The position numbers were made by a program, and so were the translations under genes. The notes below the pieces were generated by a model, which saw nothing but the letters and a program-made list of their open reading frames with translations, ran no database searches and had not been told where the DNA came from. A DNA stretch of 64,000 nt from Myxococcus landrumus (GTDB lineage: Bacteria > Myxococcota > Myxococcia > Myxococcales > Myxococcaceae). The DNA is taken from the NCBI RefSeq assembly GCF_017301635.1, contig NZ_CP071091.1, positions 4,352,001 to 4,416,000 of the forward strand, in the 5' to 3' direction. The stretch's first letter is position 1, and each line of letters opens with the position of its first letter. Shown piece by piece: positions 1 to 10,956 of this stretch.

Positions 1-2116
<2,116 letters not shown>

Positions 2117-2126
2117 CGTGATTCAC

Positions 2127-2164
2127 CCGCGGCCCGGACTCGCTCGTGTGAGTCCGGGTCGCGG
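2127..2164. terminator. Strong hairpin between convergent genes
   Basis: A perfect 9-bp inverted repeat, CCCGGACTC (2133-2141) and GAGTCCGGG (2150-2158), extends outward through a G-T wobble and five more pairs. This gives a stem of about 15 bp with an 8-base loop. It lies just after the stop of the NRPS fragment and just before the stop of the oppositely oriented zinc-ribbon gene, so it can serve both. There is no clear T-tract, which is common in GC-rich genomes. Confidence 0.7.
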
Positions 2165-2173
2165 CCTGATGCA

Positions 2174-4183
2174 TCAGTCGTCGCGCTCGGTCCTGACGTC
2201 CGGCTTCTTGCAACCCGGTGTCATGCACACGTTGCCCATCATGAAGTCGGCGCCGAACGCGGGCTGGAGGTCCAGGTTGTCCGTGTGGATGCGGACGCTC
2301 ACGGGGGAATGGTTGCAGCGAAGCCCCATGACCGGCTCCCGCCAGGAATCGGTGACTGGCAAGCCTCCGAACTGGAGCGCGAGTTTCTTGCCCTGAAGCT
2401 GACGGGTGACGAAACGCTCGAACCGCCACCGCATGAAGCCCGGAGGAGGCTGTGTCTCCTCCAGGAGGGGGCTTGCGTACTCGGTGAAGGCGTTCACGGG
2501 GGCCTTCCTGGCGCGAGCCAGCTTCTCTCCTCGGGCGAACAGCATGGCCCTGTCGCACCGCTCGCATTCGTAGAAACGGAGGGTGCGTCCTTCGGTGCCC
2601 TTGCCGAGCGCGGGGACATGGAACACCTGGCTCGGCTTCACCCGCCGGTTGCACTCAGGACAGGCCGCCAGGGACTTCAAGTCCGCGGCGGAAGGCGCTG
2701 CGGGCTGGACGTCCCAGGTCCGCTCTCCCGGCAGCCCGAAAGGCGCGGGGTGAAGCCGCGCTTCTTCCGCGCGCTTGACGATGACCTTTGGAAAGGACTT
2801 CGCGCGCTGGACGGCCTTGAACTGCCTCGCGAGCCAGTCCCCCTCCACGTCCCCCACCTCGGGCCGCCGCCCGTCCACCAGCCATTCGACGGCCGCGCGC
2901 GCGGTGTCCTTGAGCACGGTCGGAATGGAGTCGTCTTCGTCGTCCGGGTCTCCGGCCGCTCGGAGCACCGCCGAGATGGCCTGGGCCGGCGACTTCACCG
3001 ACGCCGTCAGGCGCTCCAGGTACTCGCCAAAGCCCTCGCCGGTGTCCAAGGCCTTCACATCGACCTCGCGCGCACGGCGCTTGCGCTCCTTCGCACTGAG
3101 CAGGTCCGGAGCAATCTTCTCGAGCTTCTCGAGGAACGCCGAGGACAGCTCCCCGCGTGCTCCCGAGAAGCGCCGGAGGAAGTCCACGGCCTGGCAGACC
3201 CATTCGTGCTGATACTCCCCATGCAGCGGGACTCCGCTGACCTCCTCGGCGGCCAGCCAGCCCGGAGTCCCTGGCTCCACGGCGGCGAATGCCTGGAACA
3301 AGTGCCCCTGGTCCTTCGCCCATCGCTCCAGACATTTGCGAGACGAAGAGGACTTCTGGTCCAGGATCGACCCAAGCCCTTCGATGAAGCCCGGCGTGGC
3401 GTCTGGCCCGAGGAAGGCGTGACGCCTCAACCACGCCCCGAGCTCCGACAGCAGCGCGACGCGGCTCGCCAGCTCCTGGGGCTGCAGGAGCGTGAGCCCC
3501 GCCTTGGGCAGCAGCTCGTCGTACAGCAGCGCCTCCAGCGCGTTGCGAGGCCCGTACACATTCGCCTTGAAGACGTCGTGCTTCGGCAGCGGGAACTTCA
3601 GCTCCGCGATTCGAGTCCGCAGCGGGCGCAAGCGCTCAGGGTCCTTGGGCCTCGCCGCGATGCCGATGGGGACGGTGAAATCCCGCGCGCAGCGGGCGCA
3701 GGTCACCGCGGTCGGCTCCACGGATGCTCCGCACGAACAGCGCAGCGCGTCCGTGCGCGGAGGCTTGTACTTGAGCACCGCCTCGCGACAGTGCTTCTGC
3801 AACATGACGAAGTCCGTCTTCACCCGAGGGTCCTCGTGACGGACCGGGAACGCGCGCTTCTTGCCTTCCCAGAGGAAGCACCGCACCTCGCCATCGAGGG
3901 TGAACTCCGCCAGCTCCGCTCGGCCGCCCAGCCGCACGGTCAGGTCGAGGAGGGCCTCCATCCGCGCGCGCAGGGCGGGAAACTCCGCCTCCGGCACCGC
4001 GCCGTGGAGCTCGCTGGGAATGTCGCTGGACGGCAGGTCGAACAGGGGCCGCTGCCGCAGGTCCGCGATGAACGCCTCGGCCGTGCAGTCCTGGCCCTCC
4101 AATCGACTCACGGCCCACTTCTTTCGGGTGCTGTAGTTGTAGTTGATTCGGACCGCCAGCCCCATGAGCCCCTTGATTCGCAC
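2174..4183 (-). CDS. Hypothetical protein with several CxxC zinc-ribbon motifs
   Basis: A cytoplasmic protein of about 669 residues that I do not recognise. It has no signal peptide or membrane segment. It contains three cysteine clusters that look like zinc ribbons. The first is in the N-terminal third (CSCGAS followed by CARCARDF). Two are near the C-terminus (CPECNRR paired with CERCDRA, and CNHS paired with C-x4-C in VCMTPGCKK). The middle is charged and helical. The C-terminal clusters follow a conserved-looking ELT-type region. The start is uncertain: GTG at 4222 is also in frame but has no ribosome site, GTG at 4183 follows a GGGGG stretch, and ATG at 4165 is possible. It stands alone, convergent with the NRPS end and divergent from the next gene. 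A nucleic-acid-related role would fit zinc ribbons but nothing shows it. Confidence 0.75.
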   Translation of the reverse strand: MRIKGLMGLAVRINYNYSTRKKWAVSRLEGQDCTAEAFIADLRQRPLFDLPSSDIPSELHGAVPEAEFPALRARMEALLDLTVRLGGRAELAEFTLDGEVRCFLWEGKKRAFPVRHEDPRVKTDFVMLQKHCREAVLKYKPPRTDALRCSCGASVEPTAVTCARCARDFTVPIGIAARPKDPERLRPLRTRIAELKFPLPKHDVFKANVYGPRNALEALLYDELLPKAGLTLLQPQELASRVALLSELGAWLRRHAFLGPDATPGFIEGLGSILDQKSSSSRKCLERWAKDQGHLFQAFAAVEPGTPGWLAAEEVSGVPLHGEYQHEWVCQAVDFLRRFSGARGELSSAFLEKLEKIAPDLLSAKERKRRAREVDVKALDTGEGFGEYLERLTASVKSPAQAISAVLRAAGDPDDEDDSIPTVLKDTARAAVEWLVDGRRPEVGDVEGDWLARQFKAVQRAKSFPKVIVKRAEEARLHPAPFGLPGERTWDVQPAAPSAADLKSLAACPECNRRVKPSQVFHVPALGKGTEGRTLRFYECERCDRAMLFARGEKLARARKAPVNAFTEYASPLLEETQPPPGFMRWRFERFVTRQLQGKKLALQFGGLPVTDSWREPVMGLRCNHSPVSVRIHTDNLDLQPAFGADFMMGNVCMTPGCKKPDVRTERDD

Positions 4184-4379
4184 GTGTCTGCCCCCGACTT
4201 GAACTCCAGGAACATCATCCACTCGATTTCAAGTACGCCTGACTAGCAGCAGGGCTCCTCGCACGGAAAGACAGGGCACGGCCCCTGGAACCACCCCGTC
4301 CGAATGAGGGCAGGTTCCGCCCTATATGCCCTCTACCGTGCGCTTCGTCCCCAAGCCGGGGAACGACACAGGAGCGAAC

Positions 4380-4892
4380 GTGAGCAACGTGCAAGAGGCA
4401 GTGCAGACGGCGTCCACGCAGGTGCGGGATGGGGCTCGGGACTTCGATTTCTGGGTGGGCAAGTGGAACATCCGCAACCGCCGCCTGCGCGAGCGGCTGA
4501 AGGGCTGCACCGAGTGGATTGAGTTCGAGGCCACGAGCGTGGCGCGGCTGCTGTTGGGCGGGATGGGAATCGAGGACGAGTACCGCACGGAGTTCTGGAG
4601 CGGCTTCGTCGGCTCCGCGTACCAGTTCTTCAACCCGGAGACGAAGCAGTGGTCCATCTACTGGGTGGACAACCGCCGGGGGATTCTCGAGCCGCCCGTG
4701 GTGGGCTCCTTCACGGGGGACGTGGGCATCTTCGAGGGCGTGGACACCTACGAGGGCCGCCCCATCCGCGTGCGCTACACCTGGTCGCGCGTCACGTCGG
4801 CGGCTCCTCGCTGGGAGCAGGCGTTCTCCACGGACGGAGGCGTCACGTGGGAGACGAACTGGGTGATGGACTTCACCCGGGCCACCGCGTAG
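4380..4892 (+). CDS. Conserved hypothetical protein, possibly DUF1579/lipocalin-like
   Basis: A small soluble protein of about 170 residues. It is rich in aromatic residues, with motifs such as FDFWVGKWNI, YQFFNPETKQWSIYW and GVTWETNWVMDF. This pattern (short beta strands, a FWxGxW start and a closing W-x-M-DF strand) resembles small beta-barrel proteins annotated as DUF1579-like, which is my best guess. I chose the GTG at 4380 because GGAG sits five bases upstream. An ATG at 4326 is in frame but has no ribosome site. No signal peptide is visible. It is divergent from the zinc-ribbon gene, and its neighbours give no clue to function. Confidence 0.75.
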   Translation: MSNVQEAVQTASTQVRDGARDFDFWVGKWNIRNRRLRERLKGCTEWIEFEATSVARLLLGGMGIEDEYRTEFWSGFVGSAYQFFNPETKQWSIYWVDNRRGILEPPVVGSFTGDVGIFEGVDTYEGRPIRVRYTWSRVTSAAPRWEQAFSTDGGVTWETNWVMDFTRATA

Positions 4893-4924
4893 CGCCGGAC
4901 CTCGCGGCCGAGGCCTCCTAGGGG

Positions 4925-5150
4925 CCCCCAGGCCACACGAGCGGCGGTAGAGCGGCTCCGCCAAGGCGATGTGGGCGTTGTCCGCCAGGAAGACGCGACC
5001 GAGGGCATGACAGGCGGTCACGTCATCCGATTCGGAACACGGCCTCGCGCACCAGGAGAGCCGCGCGCGATCCTCCTCCGGCGTCAGCGGGGCCTTGCAG
5101 GCTACCACCCCACCCAACACCCCCAGGACGAAAATTCTCCGCACCGTCAC
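4925..5150 (-). pseudogene. Truncated lipoprotein remnant (Sel1/TPR-like, Cys-rich)
   Basis: Within the 362-base gap between two plus-strand genes, the minus strand encodes a convincing lipoprotein start. GTG codons at 5150/5144 are followed by RRIFVLGVLGGVVAC, a signal peptide with lipobox VVAC. About 60 residues follow with regularly spaced Cys and a Sel1/TPR-like sentence (ACHALGRVFL...AEPLYRRSCGLG). After about 4925 the frame stays open but becomes arginine/proline-rich antisense sequence of the upstream gene, with no family likeness. The body of the protein therefore seems lost. Myxobacteria carry many full-length lipoproteins of this type. I call it a 3'-truncated remnant; a very short intact gene cannot be excluded. 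Confidence 0.5.
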
Positions 5151-5254
5151 GCTCCCATTCGCATCAAATGCGCCGCGAGGAGATCCTCGAAGGGTGCCCC
5201 CCGGATTCAAGCCACGGCCCCTCCTCGCAACCTCCAGCCCTACAGGAGCCACAC

Positions 5255-5959
5255 ATGAAGATTGGAATCATTGGTGCGGGCAGCATCGGCGCGACGCTGG
5301 CCCGGAAGTGGGTGAAGCTGGGTCACCAGGTGTCCCTCGCCAACTCTCGCGGGCCGGACTCCCTGCGCACGCTCGCGGCCGAAATCGGAGCCACCGCGGT
5401 CACCGCCGCCGAGGCCGCTCGCGGCGGCGAGGTGGTCGTCGTCACCATCCCCCAGGGCGCCGTGGCGAACCTGCCCAAGGACCTCTTCGCCAGCGTGCCC
5501 TCGGACGTGGTCGTGATTGACACGGGCAACTACTACCCCTCGCGCGACGGCAGCATCCCCGCGCTCGAGCAGGGCCAGGTCGAGAGCGCGTGGGTCAGCC
5601 AGCATCTGGGCCGGCCGGTCATCAAGGCGTTCAACAACATCTACTTCAGCTCCCTCGCCGCGAAGGGCACCCCCAAGGGCACCCCCGGGCGCATCGCCCT
5701 CCCCATCGCGGGTGACTCCTCCGAGGCGAAGGCGAAGGTCATTCGCGTCATCGACGAGCTCGGGTTCGACACCGTCGATACGGGCACCCTCGATGACTCC
5801 TGGCGCCAGCAGCCCGGCTCCCCCTGCTATACGAATGACCTGGACGCGACCCAGCTCAAGGCCGCGCTCGCCAAGGCGGAGCGCAGCCGCGTTCCCGAGT
5901 ACCGCAAGGCCGCGGACGACGCGGCACGCGCGTTCTTCGAGTCCCAGAAGAAATCCTGA
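5255..5959 (+). CDS. NADPH-dependent F420 reductase-like oxidoreductase
   Basis: A 234-residue cytoplasmic protein. It begins with an NAD(P)-binding Rossmann fold: MKIGIIGAGSIGATLARKW has the GxGxxG loop, and the second strand ends in LANSRGPDSL, where the Asn-Ser-Arg pattern suits NADP phosphate binding. The middle holds the strand VVVVTIPQGAV and the conserved VIKAFNNIYF segment seen in the F420-oxidoreductase/NADP family (F420_oxidored, COG2085). Length agrees with the family. The ATG at 5255 has AGGAG seven bases upstream; the open frame extends further 5' but without a better start. Members reduce cofactors or small carbonyl substrates with NADPH; the substrate here is unknown. It appears monocistronic, with 218 bases before the next gene. 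Confidence 0.85.
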   Translation: MKIGIIGAGSIGATLARKWVKLGHQVSLANSRGPDSLRTLAAEIGATAVTAAEAARGGEVVVVTIPQGAVANLPKDLFASVPSDVVVIDTGNYYPSRDGSIPALEQGQVESAWVSQHLGRPVIKAFNNIYFSSLAAKGTPKGTPGRIALPIAGDSSEAKAKVIRVIDELGFDTVDTGTLDDSWRQQPGSPCYTNDLDATQLKAALAKAERSRVPEYRKAADDAARAFFESQKKS

Positions 5960-6177
5960 GGTGGAGCCGCCCCCGCGCGGCGGTAGTATCCCCACTCCTC
6001 ATGCGTGCGCGGACAGCGCGCACCTCGGAGCCGAACCGGATGGGTGACCCAGCATCCGCAGATGAGTGAGCCGCGGCGACACGTCCATCGTTGCCGCGGC
6101 CATCTGCCCCACATCATCCCGGTCCCCGTGGAGAGGCAGAGCGCCGCCAGATGTTCCTCATTTGCGCGGATGCAAAC

Positions 6178-7416
6178 ATGCCTGTTTCAAGAAGCCTGTC
6201 GTGGAATCACTCCGTGCCAGCAGCGCTGTTGCTGATGGCCCCCTTCGACCTCCTGGCCTCCCTGGCCATGGATGTCTACCTGCCCGTGGTTCCAGCCATG
6301 ACTGGAATCCTCGGCACCACCCCCTCCGTCGTCCAGCTCACGTTGAGCCTGTACATGGCGGTGCTCGGGCTCGGGCAGGTGGTGTTCGGCCCGCTCTCGG
6401 ACCGCATCGGGCGACGCCCGGTGTTGCTGACGGGGGCCGTGTTGTTCACCGCCGCCTCGTTCCTGCTCGCCGCCACCTCCGAGGCCCCCCTGTTCGTCGG
6501 CCTCCGGCTGGTGCAGGCCGTGGGCGCCTCCGCGGCCCTCGTCGCCACGTTCGCGACCGTCCGTGACGTCTACGCGGAGCGGCCCGAGAGCGCGACCCTC
6601 TACAGCACGTTCAGCGCCATGCTGGCCTTCGTTCCCGCGCTCGGCCCCATCGTAGGGGCCCTGCTCGCGAGGCACTTCGGCTGGCGCGCCATCTTCATCA
6701 CGCTCGGACTCCTGGCGGCGGCGGCGACGCTGAATGCCCTGCCCAGGTGGCGGGAGACACGCCCGTCGGAGGCGCCCCGTCAGGGTGTCGCGTTCGGGCC
6801 CATCCTGCGCAGCCCCACGTTCTGGACGTACACGCTGGGCTTCAGCGCGGCGATGGGCTCGTTCTTCGTGTTCTTCTCCACCGCGCCCCGCGTCCTCATC
6901 GGACAGGCCGGCTTCTCGGAGCTCGGGTTCAGCCTGGCCTTCGCCACCGCCGCGCTCGCGATGATTCTCACGACACGCTTCGCCCGGCGCTTCGTGGCGA
7001 AGTGGGGTCTGGCGGGAAGCCTCACGCGAGGCATGCTCCTGTTGCTGCTCGGCGCGGCGTTGCTGACGGCCGGACAGCGCTTGGGGGCCCCGTCGTTCTG
7101 GACGTTCGTCGCACCGATGTGGGTCATCGCGGCGGGCATCGTCTTCGCCGCGTCCGTCACCGCCAACGGCGCGCTCCAGTCCTTCAGCGCCATGGCGGGA
7201 ACAGCCGTCGCGCTCTACTTCTGCCTCCAGAGCCTCATCGTCGGCGTCGTCGGAACGTCGCTCGTCGTCCTCCTCGACGGCGACACCGCGTGGCCCCTGG
7301 TGGCCTACAGCTCGCTCATGGCCCTGGTGACATTGATGGCTCAACGACACTTGCCGCCACCCGGCCACACGCGCCCCTCCACGAAGCCCTCGCGCTCAAC
7401 ACCGTCGGTGGAATGA
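6178..7416 (+). CDS. MFS drug-resistance transporter, Bcr/CflA type
   Basis: An inner-membrane proton-driven exporter of 412 residues, the usual length for this family, with about twelve hydrophobic segments. The first helix contains DLLASLAMDVYLPVVPAM, typical of Bcr/CflA transporters. Motif A between TM2 and TM3 reads GPLSDRIGRRPVLL. A motif C-like segment, FVPALGPIVGALL, is in TM5. Substrates of relatives include bicyclomycin, chloramphenicol and sulfonamides; none can be assigned here. Start: ATG 6178 and ATG 6151 are both in frame with poor ribosome sites; 6178 gives the standard N-terminus. It lies upstream of AraC, VOC and UvrA-like genes in the same direction, which would suit a resistance or stress set. 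Confidence 0.88.
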   Translation: MPVSRSLSWNHSVPAALLLMAPFDLLASLAMDVYLPVVPAMTGILGTTPSVVQLTLSLYMAVLGLGQVVFGPLSDRIGRRPVLLTGAVLFTAASFLLAATSEAPLFVGLRLVQAVGASAALVATFATVRDVYAERPESATLYSTFSAMLAFVPALGPIVGALLARHFGWRAIFITLGLLAAAATLNALPRWRETRPSEAPRQGVAFGPILRSPTFWTYTLGFSAAMGSFFVFFSTAPRVLIGQAGFSELGFSLAFATAALAMILTTRFARRFVAKWGLAGSLTRGMLLLLLGAALLTAGQRLGAPSFWTFVAPMWVIAAGIVFAASVTANGALQSFSAMAGTAVALYFCLQSLIVGVVGTSLVVLLDGDTAWPLVAYSSLMALVTLMAQRHLPPPGHTRPSTKPSRSTPSVE

Positions 7417-7539
7417 AGTCCCCCCAGGCGTAGCAGTCACAGGGGAATGAGCGCTCCATCCCACCCGTGAGGTCCAGGCGGCCTTCGGGTGGGTGGTTTA
7501 CCCTTGGGGTTCCCCGGGGGCCCGACATAGCCTGCCTCC

Positions 7540-7983
7540 ATGGCTGCCAAAGAGACGCTGGCGGACGAGCTCGCGGAGCTCGTACGGCTGCGACGCGCCC
7601 GTGACCTCATGGACCGCGAATTCGAAAGCCCCCTCGACGTGGAGGCCATCGCGAAGGCGGCCTACATGTCTCCCGCGCACTTCTCGCGCCGCTTCAAGCA
7701 GGAGTATGGGGAGAGCCCGTACTCGTACTTGATGACACGCCGCATCGAGCGGGCCATGGCGCTGCTGCGGCGGGGAGACATGAGCGTCACCGACGCGTGC
7801 ATGGCGGTCGGCTGCACCTCGCTGGGCTCCTTCAGCGCCAGCTTCACCAAGCTGGTGGGCATGCCGCCGTCGGACTACCGCGCCCAGCAGCACACCGAAG
7901 ACGCCATCCTGCCCGCCTGCGTCCAGAAAGAGCGGACCCGCCCACGTCGAGCAGGATCCGAGAAGCAATCCCCGGAGGAATGA
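7540..7983 (+). CDS. AraC-family transcriptional regulator (DNA-binding domain only)
   Basis: A 147-residue DNA-binding protein made of little more than the two helix-turn-helix units of AraC regulators. Helix signatures are visible: IAKAAYMSPAHFSRRFKQEYG for the first unit, and ACMAVGCTSLGSFSASFTKLVG followed by MPPSDYR for the second. There is no sensory domain. Such short AraC proteins often regulate a neighbouring VOC-family gene. Here the stop codon overlaps the possible start of the VOC gene (ATGA at 7980-7983), so the two are probably co-transcribed and translationally coupled. The C-terminal tail after residue 115 is basic and variable. Confidence 0.9.
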   Translation: MAAKETLADELAELVRLRRARDLMDREFESPLDVEAIAKAAYMSPAHFSRRFKQEYGESPYSYLMTRRIERAMALLRRGDMSVTDACMAVGCTSLGSFSASFTKLVGMPPSDYRAQQHTEDAILPACVQKERTRPRRAGSEKQSPEE

Positions 7984-7997
7984 AACACAGTGCCCCT

Positions 7998-8402
7998 ATG
8001 ACCACCCTCAAGCTCTCGACCGTTCATCTGATTGTTGACGACCCCATGCGTGCGCTCGCGTTCTACCGGGATGCACTGGGGCTGACCCTCACCGGCGATG
8101 TCGTCCAGGGCCCCCTCCGGTGGCTCACCTTCTCGTCTCCGGACCAGCCCGGCGTCCAGATTGTGCTGAGCCAGCCCCACGCCGGCCGCACCAAGGAGGA
8201 TGGTGACGCCGTGGCCCGCCTGTTGGCGAAGGGCGCGCTGGGCGGGGCCATCTTCGCCAGCAACAACCTGGAGGAGACGTTCGCGAAGCTGAGCGCCGCC
8301 CAGGTGGACGTGGTGCAGCCGCCCACGGACCAGCCCTGGGGCGTGCGCGACTGTGCCGTGCGGGACCCCGCCGGCAACATGATTCGCATCAGCCAGGCCT
8401 GA
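7998..8402 (+). CDS. VOC-family (glyoxalase/bleomycin-resistance fold) protein
   Basis: A 134-residue single-domain vicinal-oxygen-chelate protein. It shows the paired beta-alpha-beta-beta-beta modules: STVHLIVDDPMRALAFYRDALGL at the start and WGVRDCAVRDPAGNMIRISQ at the end. The final DPAGNMIRI strand is the classic VOC signature. Family members include metal-dependent lyases, dioxygenases and antibiotic-binding proteins; the sequence alone does not decide between enzyme and binding protein. The ATG at 7998 gives the standard N-terminus; an in-frame ATG at 7980 overlaps the AraC stop but sits only one base after GGAGG. It forms a regulator-VOC pair with the AraC gene, and the UvrA-like gene follows 44 bases later. 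Confidence 0.85.
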   Translation: MTTLKLSTVHLIVDDPMRALAFYRDALGLTLTGDVVQGPLRWLTFSSPDQPGVQIVLSQPHAGRTKEDGDAVARLLAKGALGGAIFASNNLEETFAKLSAAQVDVVQPPTDQPWGVRDCAVRDPAGNMIRISQA

Positions 8403-8446
8403 GACAGCCGCGCTCCACATTGGTCCCCCCTGTTCCCCCGCCCCCC

Positions 8447-10897
8447 ATGACCAAGTCCAATTCCTCTCCCAGCCAGCATCCCGCCGACCGCCACGACATG
8501 ATTCGCGTGCGCGGGGCTCGCGAGAACAACCTGAAGGACGTGAGCGTCGAGCTGCCCAAGCGGCGCCTCACGGTGTTCACCGGCGTGTCGGGCTCGGGCA
8601 AGTCGTCGCTGGTGTTCGGCACCATCGCGGCGGAGTCGCAGCGCCTCATCAACGAGACCTACAGCGCGTTCGTCCAGAACTTCATGCCGTCGATGGGGCG
8701 CCCCGAGGTCGACGTCCTGGATGGCCTGACGACGGCCATCATCGTCGACCAGGAGCGCATGGGGGCCAACTCCCGCTCCACGGTGGGCACGGCGACGGAC
8801 GCCAACGCGATGCTGCGCGTGCTCTTCAGCCGCCTGGGCAAGCCGCACATCGGCTCGTCCAACGCGTACTCCTTCAACGTCCCCTCGGTGCGCGCCGTCG
8901 GGTCGATGACCGTCGAGAAGGGCGAAGGTGGCGGGAAGACCGAGAAGAAGGTCTTCAACCTCACCGGCGGCATGTGCCCCAAGTGCGAGGGCATGGGCTC
9001 GGTGACGGACATCGACCTGACCCAGCTCTTCGACGACTCGAAGTCGCTCAACGAGGGCGCGCTCACCATCCCCGGCTACACCGCCGACGGCTGGTACGTG
9101 CGCATCTTCTCCGCCTCGGGCTTCCTCGACGGGGACAAGCCCATCCGCGACTACACCAAGAAGGAGCGCCACGACTTCCTGTATCGCGAGCCGGTCAAGG
9201 TGAAGTTCGACAACATGAACCTCACCTACGAGGGGCTGATTCCTCGCATCCAGAAGTCGTTCCTGTCCAAGGACAAGGAGTCGCTCCAGCCGCACATCCG
9301 CGCGTTCGTGGAGCGCGCGGTGACGTTCACCACCTGCCCGGACTGCAAGGGCACCCGGCTGAACGAGGCCGCCCGGTCCTCCAAAATCAAGGGCATCAAC
9401 ATCGCCGACGCCTGCGCGATGCAGATCAACGACCTGGCCGACTGGGTTCGCGGCCTGAAGGAGGCCTCCGTCGCGCCGCTGGTGGCGAACCTGCAGCACG
9501 CGCTCGACTCGTTCGTGGAGATTGGCCTGGGCTACCTCAGCCTCGACCGGCCCACCGGCACGCTGTCGGGCGGCGAGTCCCAGCGCACGCAGATGGTCCG
9601 GCACCTGGGGTCCGCGCTCACGGATGTGACGTACGTGTTCGACGAGCCGACGGTCGGCCTGCACCCGCACGACATCCAGCGGATGAACACCCTGCTCTTG
9701 AACCTGCGCGACAAGGGCAACACGGTGCTCGTCGTGGAGCACAAGCCCGAGGCGATTCAAATCGCCGACCACATCGTGGACATCGGCCCCGGCGCCGGCA
9801 CGAACGGTGGCCAGGTGGTGTTCGAGGGCACCGTCGAGGGGCTTCGCTCCAGCGGCACGCTGACCGGGCGGCACCTGGATGACCGGGCCAAGGTGAAGCC
9901 GTCGGTGCGCAAGTCGACGGGCGTGCTGAAGGTGCGCGGCGCCAGCAGCCACAACCTGCAGAAGGTGGACGTCGACATTCCGCTCGGCGTGCTGGTGGTG
10001 GTGACGGGTGTGGCCGGGTCCGGGAAGAGCTCGCTCATCCACGGCTCGGTGTCGGGCCGTGAGGGCGTGGTGGCGGTGGACCAGTCCGCCATCAAGGGCT
10101 CGCGGCGGAGCAACCCGGCGACGTACACGGACCTGCTGGAGCCCATCCGCAAGGCCTTCGCGAAGGCCAACAACGTGAAGCCCGCGCTGTTCAGCGCCAA
10201 CTCGGAGGGCGCCTGCCCGACGTGCAACGGCGCCGGCGTCATCTACACCGACCTGGGGATGATGGCCGGTGTCTCCACGATGTGTGAGGACTGCGAGGGC
10301 CGCCGGTTCCAGGCCGCCGTGCTGAAGTACAAGTTCGGCGGCCTCAACATCGCCGAGGTGCTCGACCTGCCCGTCGACGAGGCCGTCGCCTTCTTCGGCT
10401 CCGGCAAGGGGAGCACGCCCGCCGCGCACGCCATCCTCAAGCGCATGTCGGACGTGGGCCTGGGCTACCTGCGCCTCGGGCAGCCGCTGACCACGCTGTC
10501 GGGTGGCGAGCGGCAGCGGCTGAAGCTCGCGACGCACATGGCCGAGGACGGTGGCATCTACGTGCTCGACGAGCCGACCACCGGCCTGCACCTGGCGGAC
10601 GTCGCGCAGATGCTCGCGCTGCTGGACCGGCTGGTCGAGTCCGGCAAGTCCGTCATCGTCATCGAGCACCACCAGGCGGTCATGGCGCACGCCGATTGGA
10701 TCATCGACCTGGGACCGGGCGCGGGCCATGACGGCGGCCGCGTCGTGTTCGAGGGCACTCCGGCCGACCTGGTCGCGTCGCGCAAGACGCTGACGGGCAA
10801 GCACCTGGCGGCGTACGTCGGCGGCCCCGCCGTGGGCGCGAGCAGTGCGGCGCCCCAGGCGGCGCGCGGCGGCAAGGCCAAGAGCCGCGCGGGCTGA
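8447..10897 (+). CDS. UvrA-like ABC excinuclease paralogue (class II UvrA/DrrC-like)
   Basis: An 816-residue tandem-ABC ATPase of the UvrA family. Walker A motifs are GVSGSGKSS (about residues 46-54) and GVAGSGKSS (about 521-529). ABC signatures LSGGESQRTQM and LSGGERQRLKL are each followed by a Walker B region (VFDEPTVGLHP, VLDEPTTGLHL). Zinc-finger cysteine pairs are CPKCEGMG, CPDCKGTRL, and CPTCNGAG with CEDCEGRRF. It is shorter than housekeeping UvrA (about 940) and lacks an evident UvrB-binding region, as in class II UvrA and the self-resistance protein DrrC. Relatives act on drug- or damage-bound DNA. It follows VOC and AraC genes on the same strand. ATG 8447 is preferred over a TTG at 8420. 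Confidence 0.9.
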   Translation: MTKSNSSPSQHPADRHDMIRVRGARENNLKDVSVELPKRRLTVFTGVSGSGKSSLVFGTIAAESQRLINETYSAFVQNFMPSMGRPEVDVLDGLTTAIIVDQERMGANSRSTVGTATDANAMLRVLFSRLGKPHIGSSNAYSFNVPSVRAVGSMTVEKGEGGGKTEKKVFNLTGGMCPKCEGMGSVTDIDLTQLFDDSKSLNEGALTIPGYTADGWYVRIFSASGFLDGDKPIRDYTKKERHDFLYREPVKVKFDNMNLTYEGLIPRIQKSFLSKDKESLQPHIRAFVERAVTFTTCPDCKGTRLNEAARSSKIKGINIADACAMQINDLADWVRGLKEASVAPLVANLQHALDSFVEIGLGYLSLDRPTGTLSGGESQRTQMVRHLGSALTDVTYVFDEPTVGLHPHDIQRMNTLLLNLRDKGNTVLVVEHKPEAIQIADHIVDIGPGAGTNGGQVVFEGTVEGLRSSGTLTGRHLDDRAKVKPSVRKSTGVLKVRGASSHNLQKVDVDIPLGVLVVVTGVAGSGKSSLIHGSVSGREGVVAVDQSAIKGSRRSNPATYTDLLEPIRKAFAKANNVKPALFSANSEGACPTCNGAGVIYTDLGMMAGVSTMCEDCEGRRFQAAVLKYKFGGLNIAEVLDLPVDEAVAFFGSGKGSTPAAHAILKRMSDVGLGYLRLGQPLTTLSGGERQRLKLATHMAEDGGIYVLDEPTTGLHLADVAQMLALLDRLVESGKSVIVIEHHQAVMAHADWIIDLGPGAGHDGGRVVFEGTPADLVASRKTLTGKHLAAYVGGPAVGASSAAPQAARGGKAKSRAG

Positions 10898-10907
10898 TTC
10901 CTGGAGG

Positions 10908-10941
10908 CTCACGGTCCCCGCCCAACCTCGGGGACCGTGAG
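10908..10941. terminator. Perfect 13-bp hairpin, bidirectional terminator
   Basis: CTCACGGTCCCCG (10908-10920) is repeated exactly in inverted form at 10929-10941 around an 8-base loop. It lies 10 bases after the UvrA-like stop and 15 bases before the stop of the oppositely oriented cytochrome gene, so it can end both transcripts. Confidence 0.8.
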
Positions 10942-10956
10942 TCGGGCGCAAGGCGC

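Noticed and set aside
2285-4246. Plus-strand open frame of 653 residues opposite the zinc-ribbon gene
   Set aside because: No motif and Arg-rich composition, whereas the minus frame has ordered CxxC clusters and normal composition.
8063-10951. Antisense open frame of 962 residues opposite the UvrA-like gene
   Set aside because: Low-complexity Arg/His/Val/Asp-rich sequence. The UvrA motifs on the plus strand are unambiguous.
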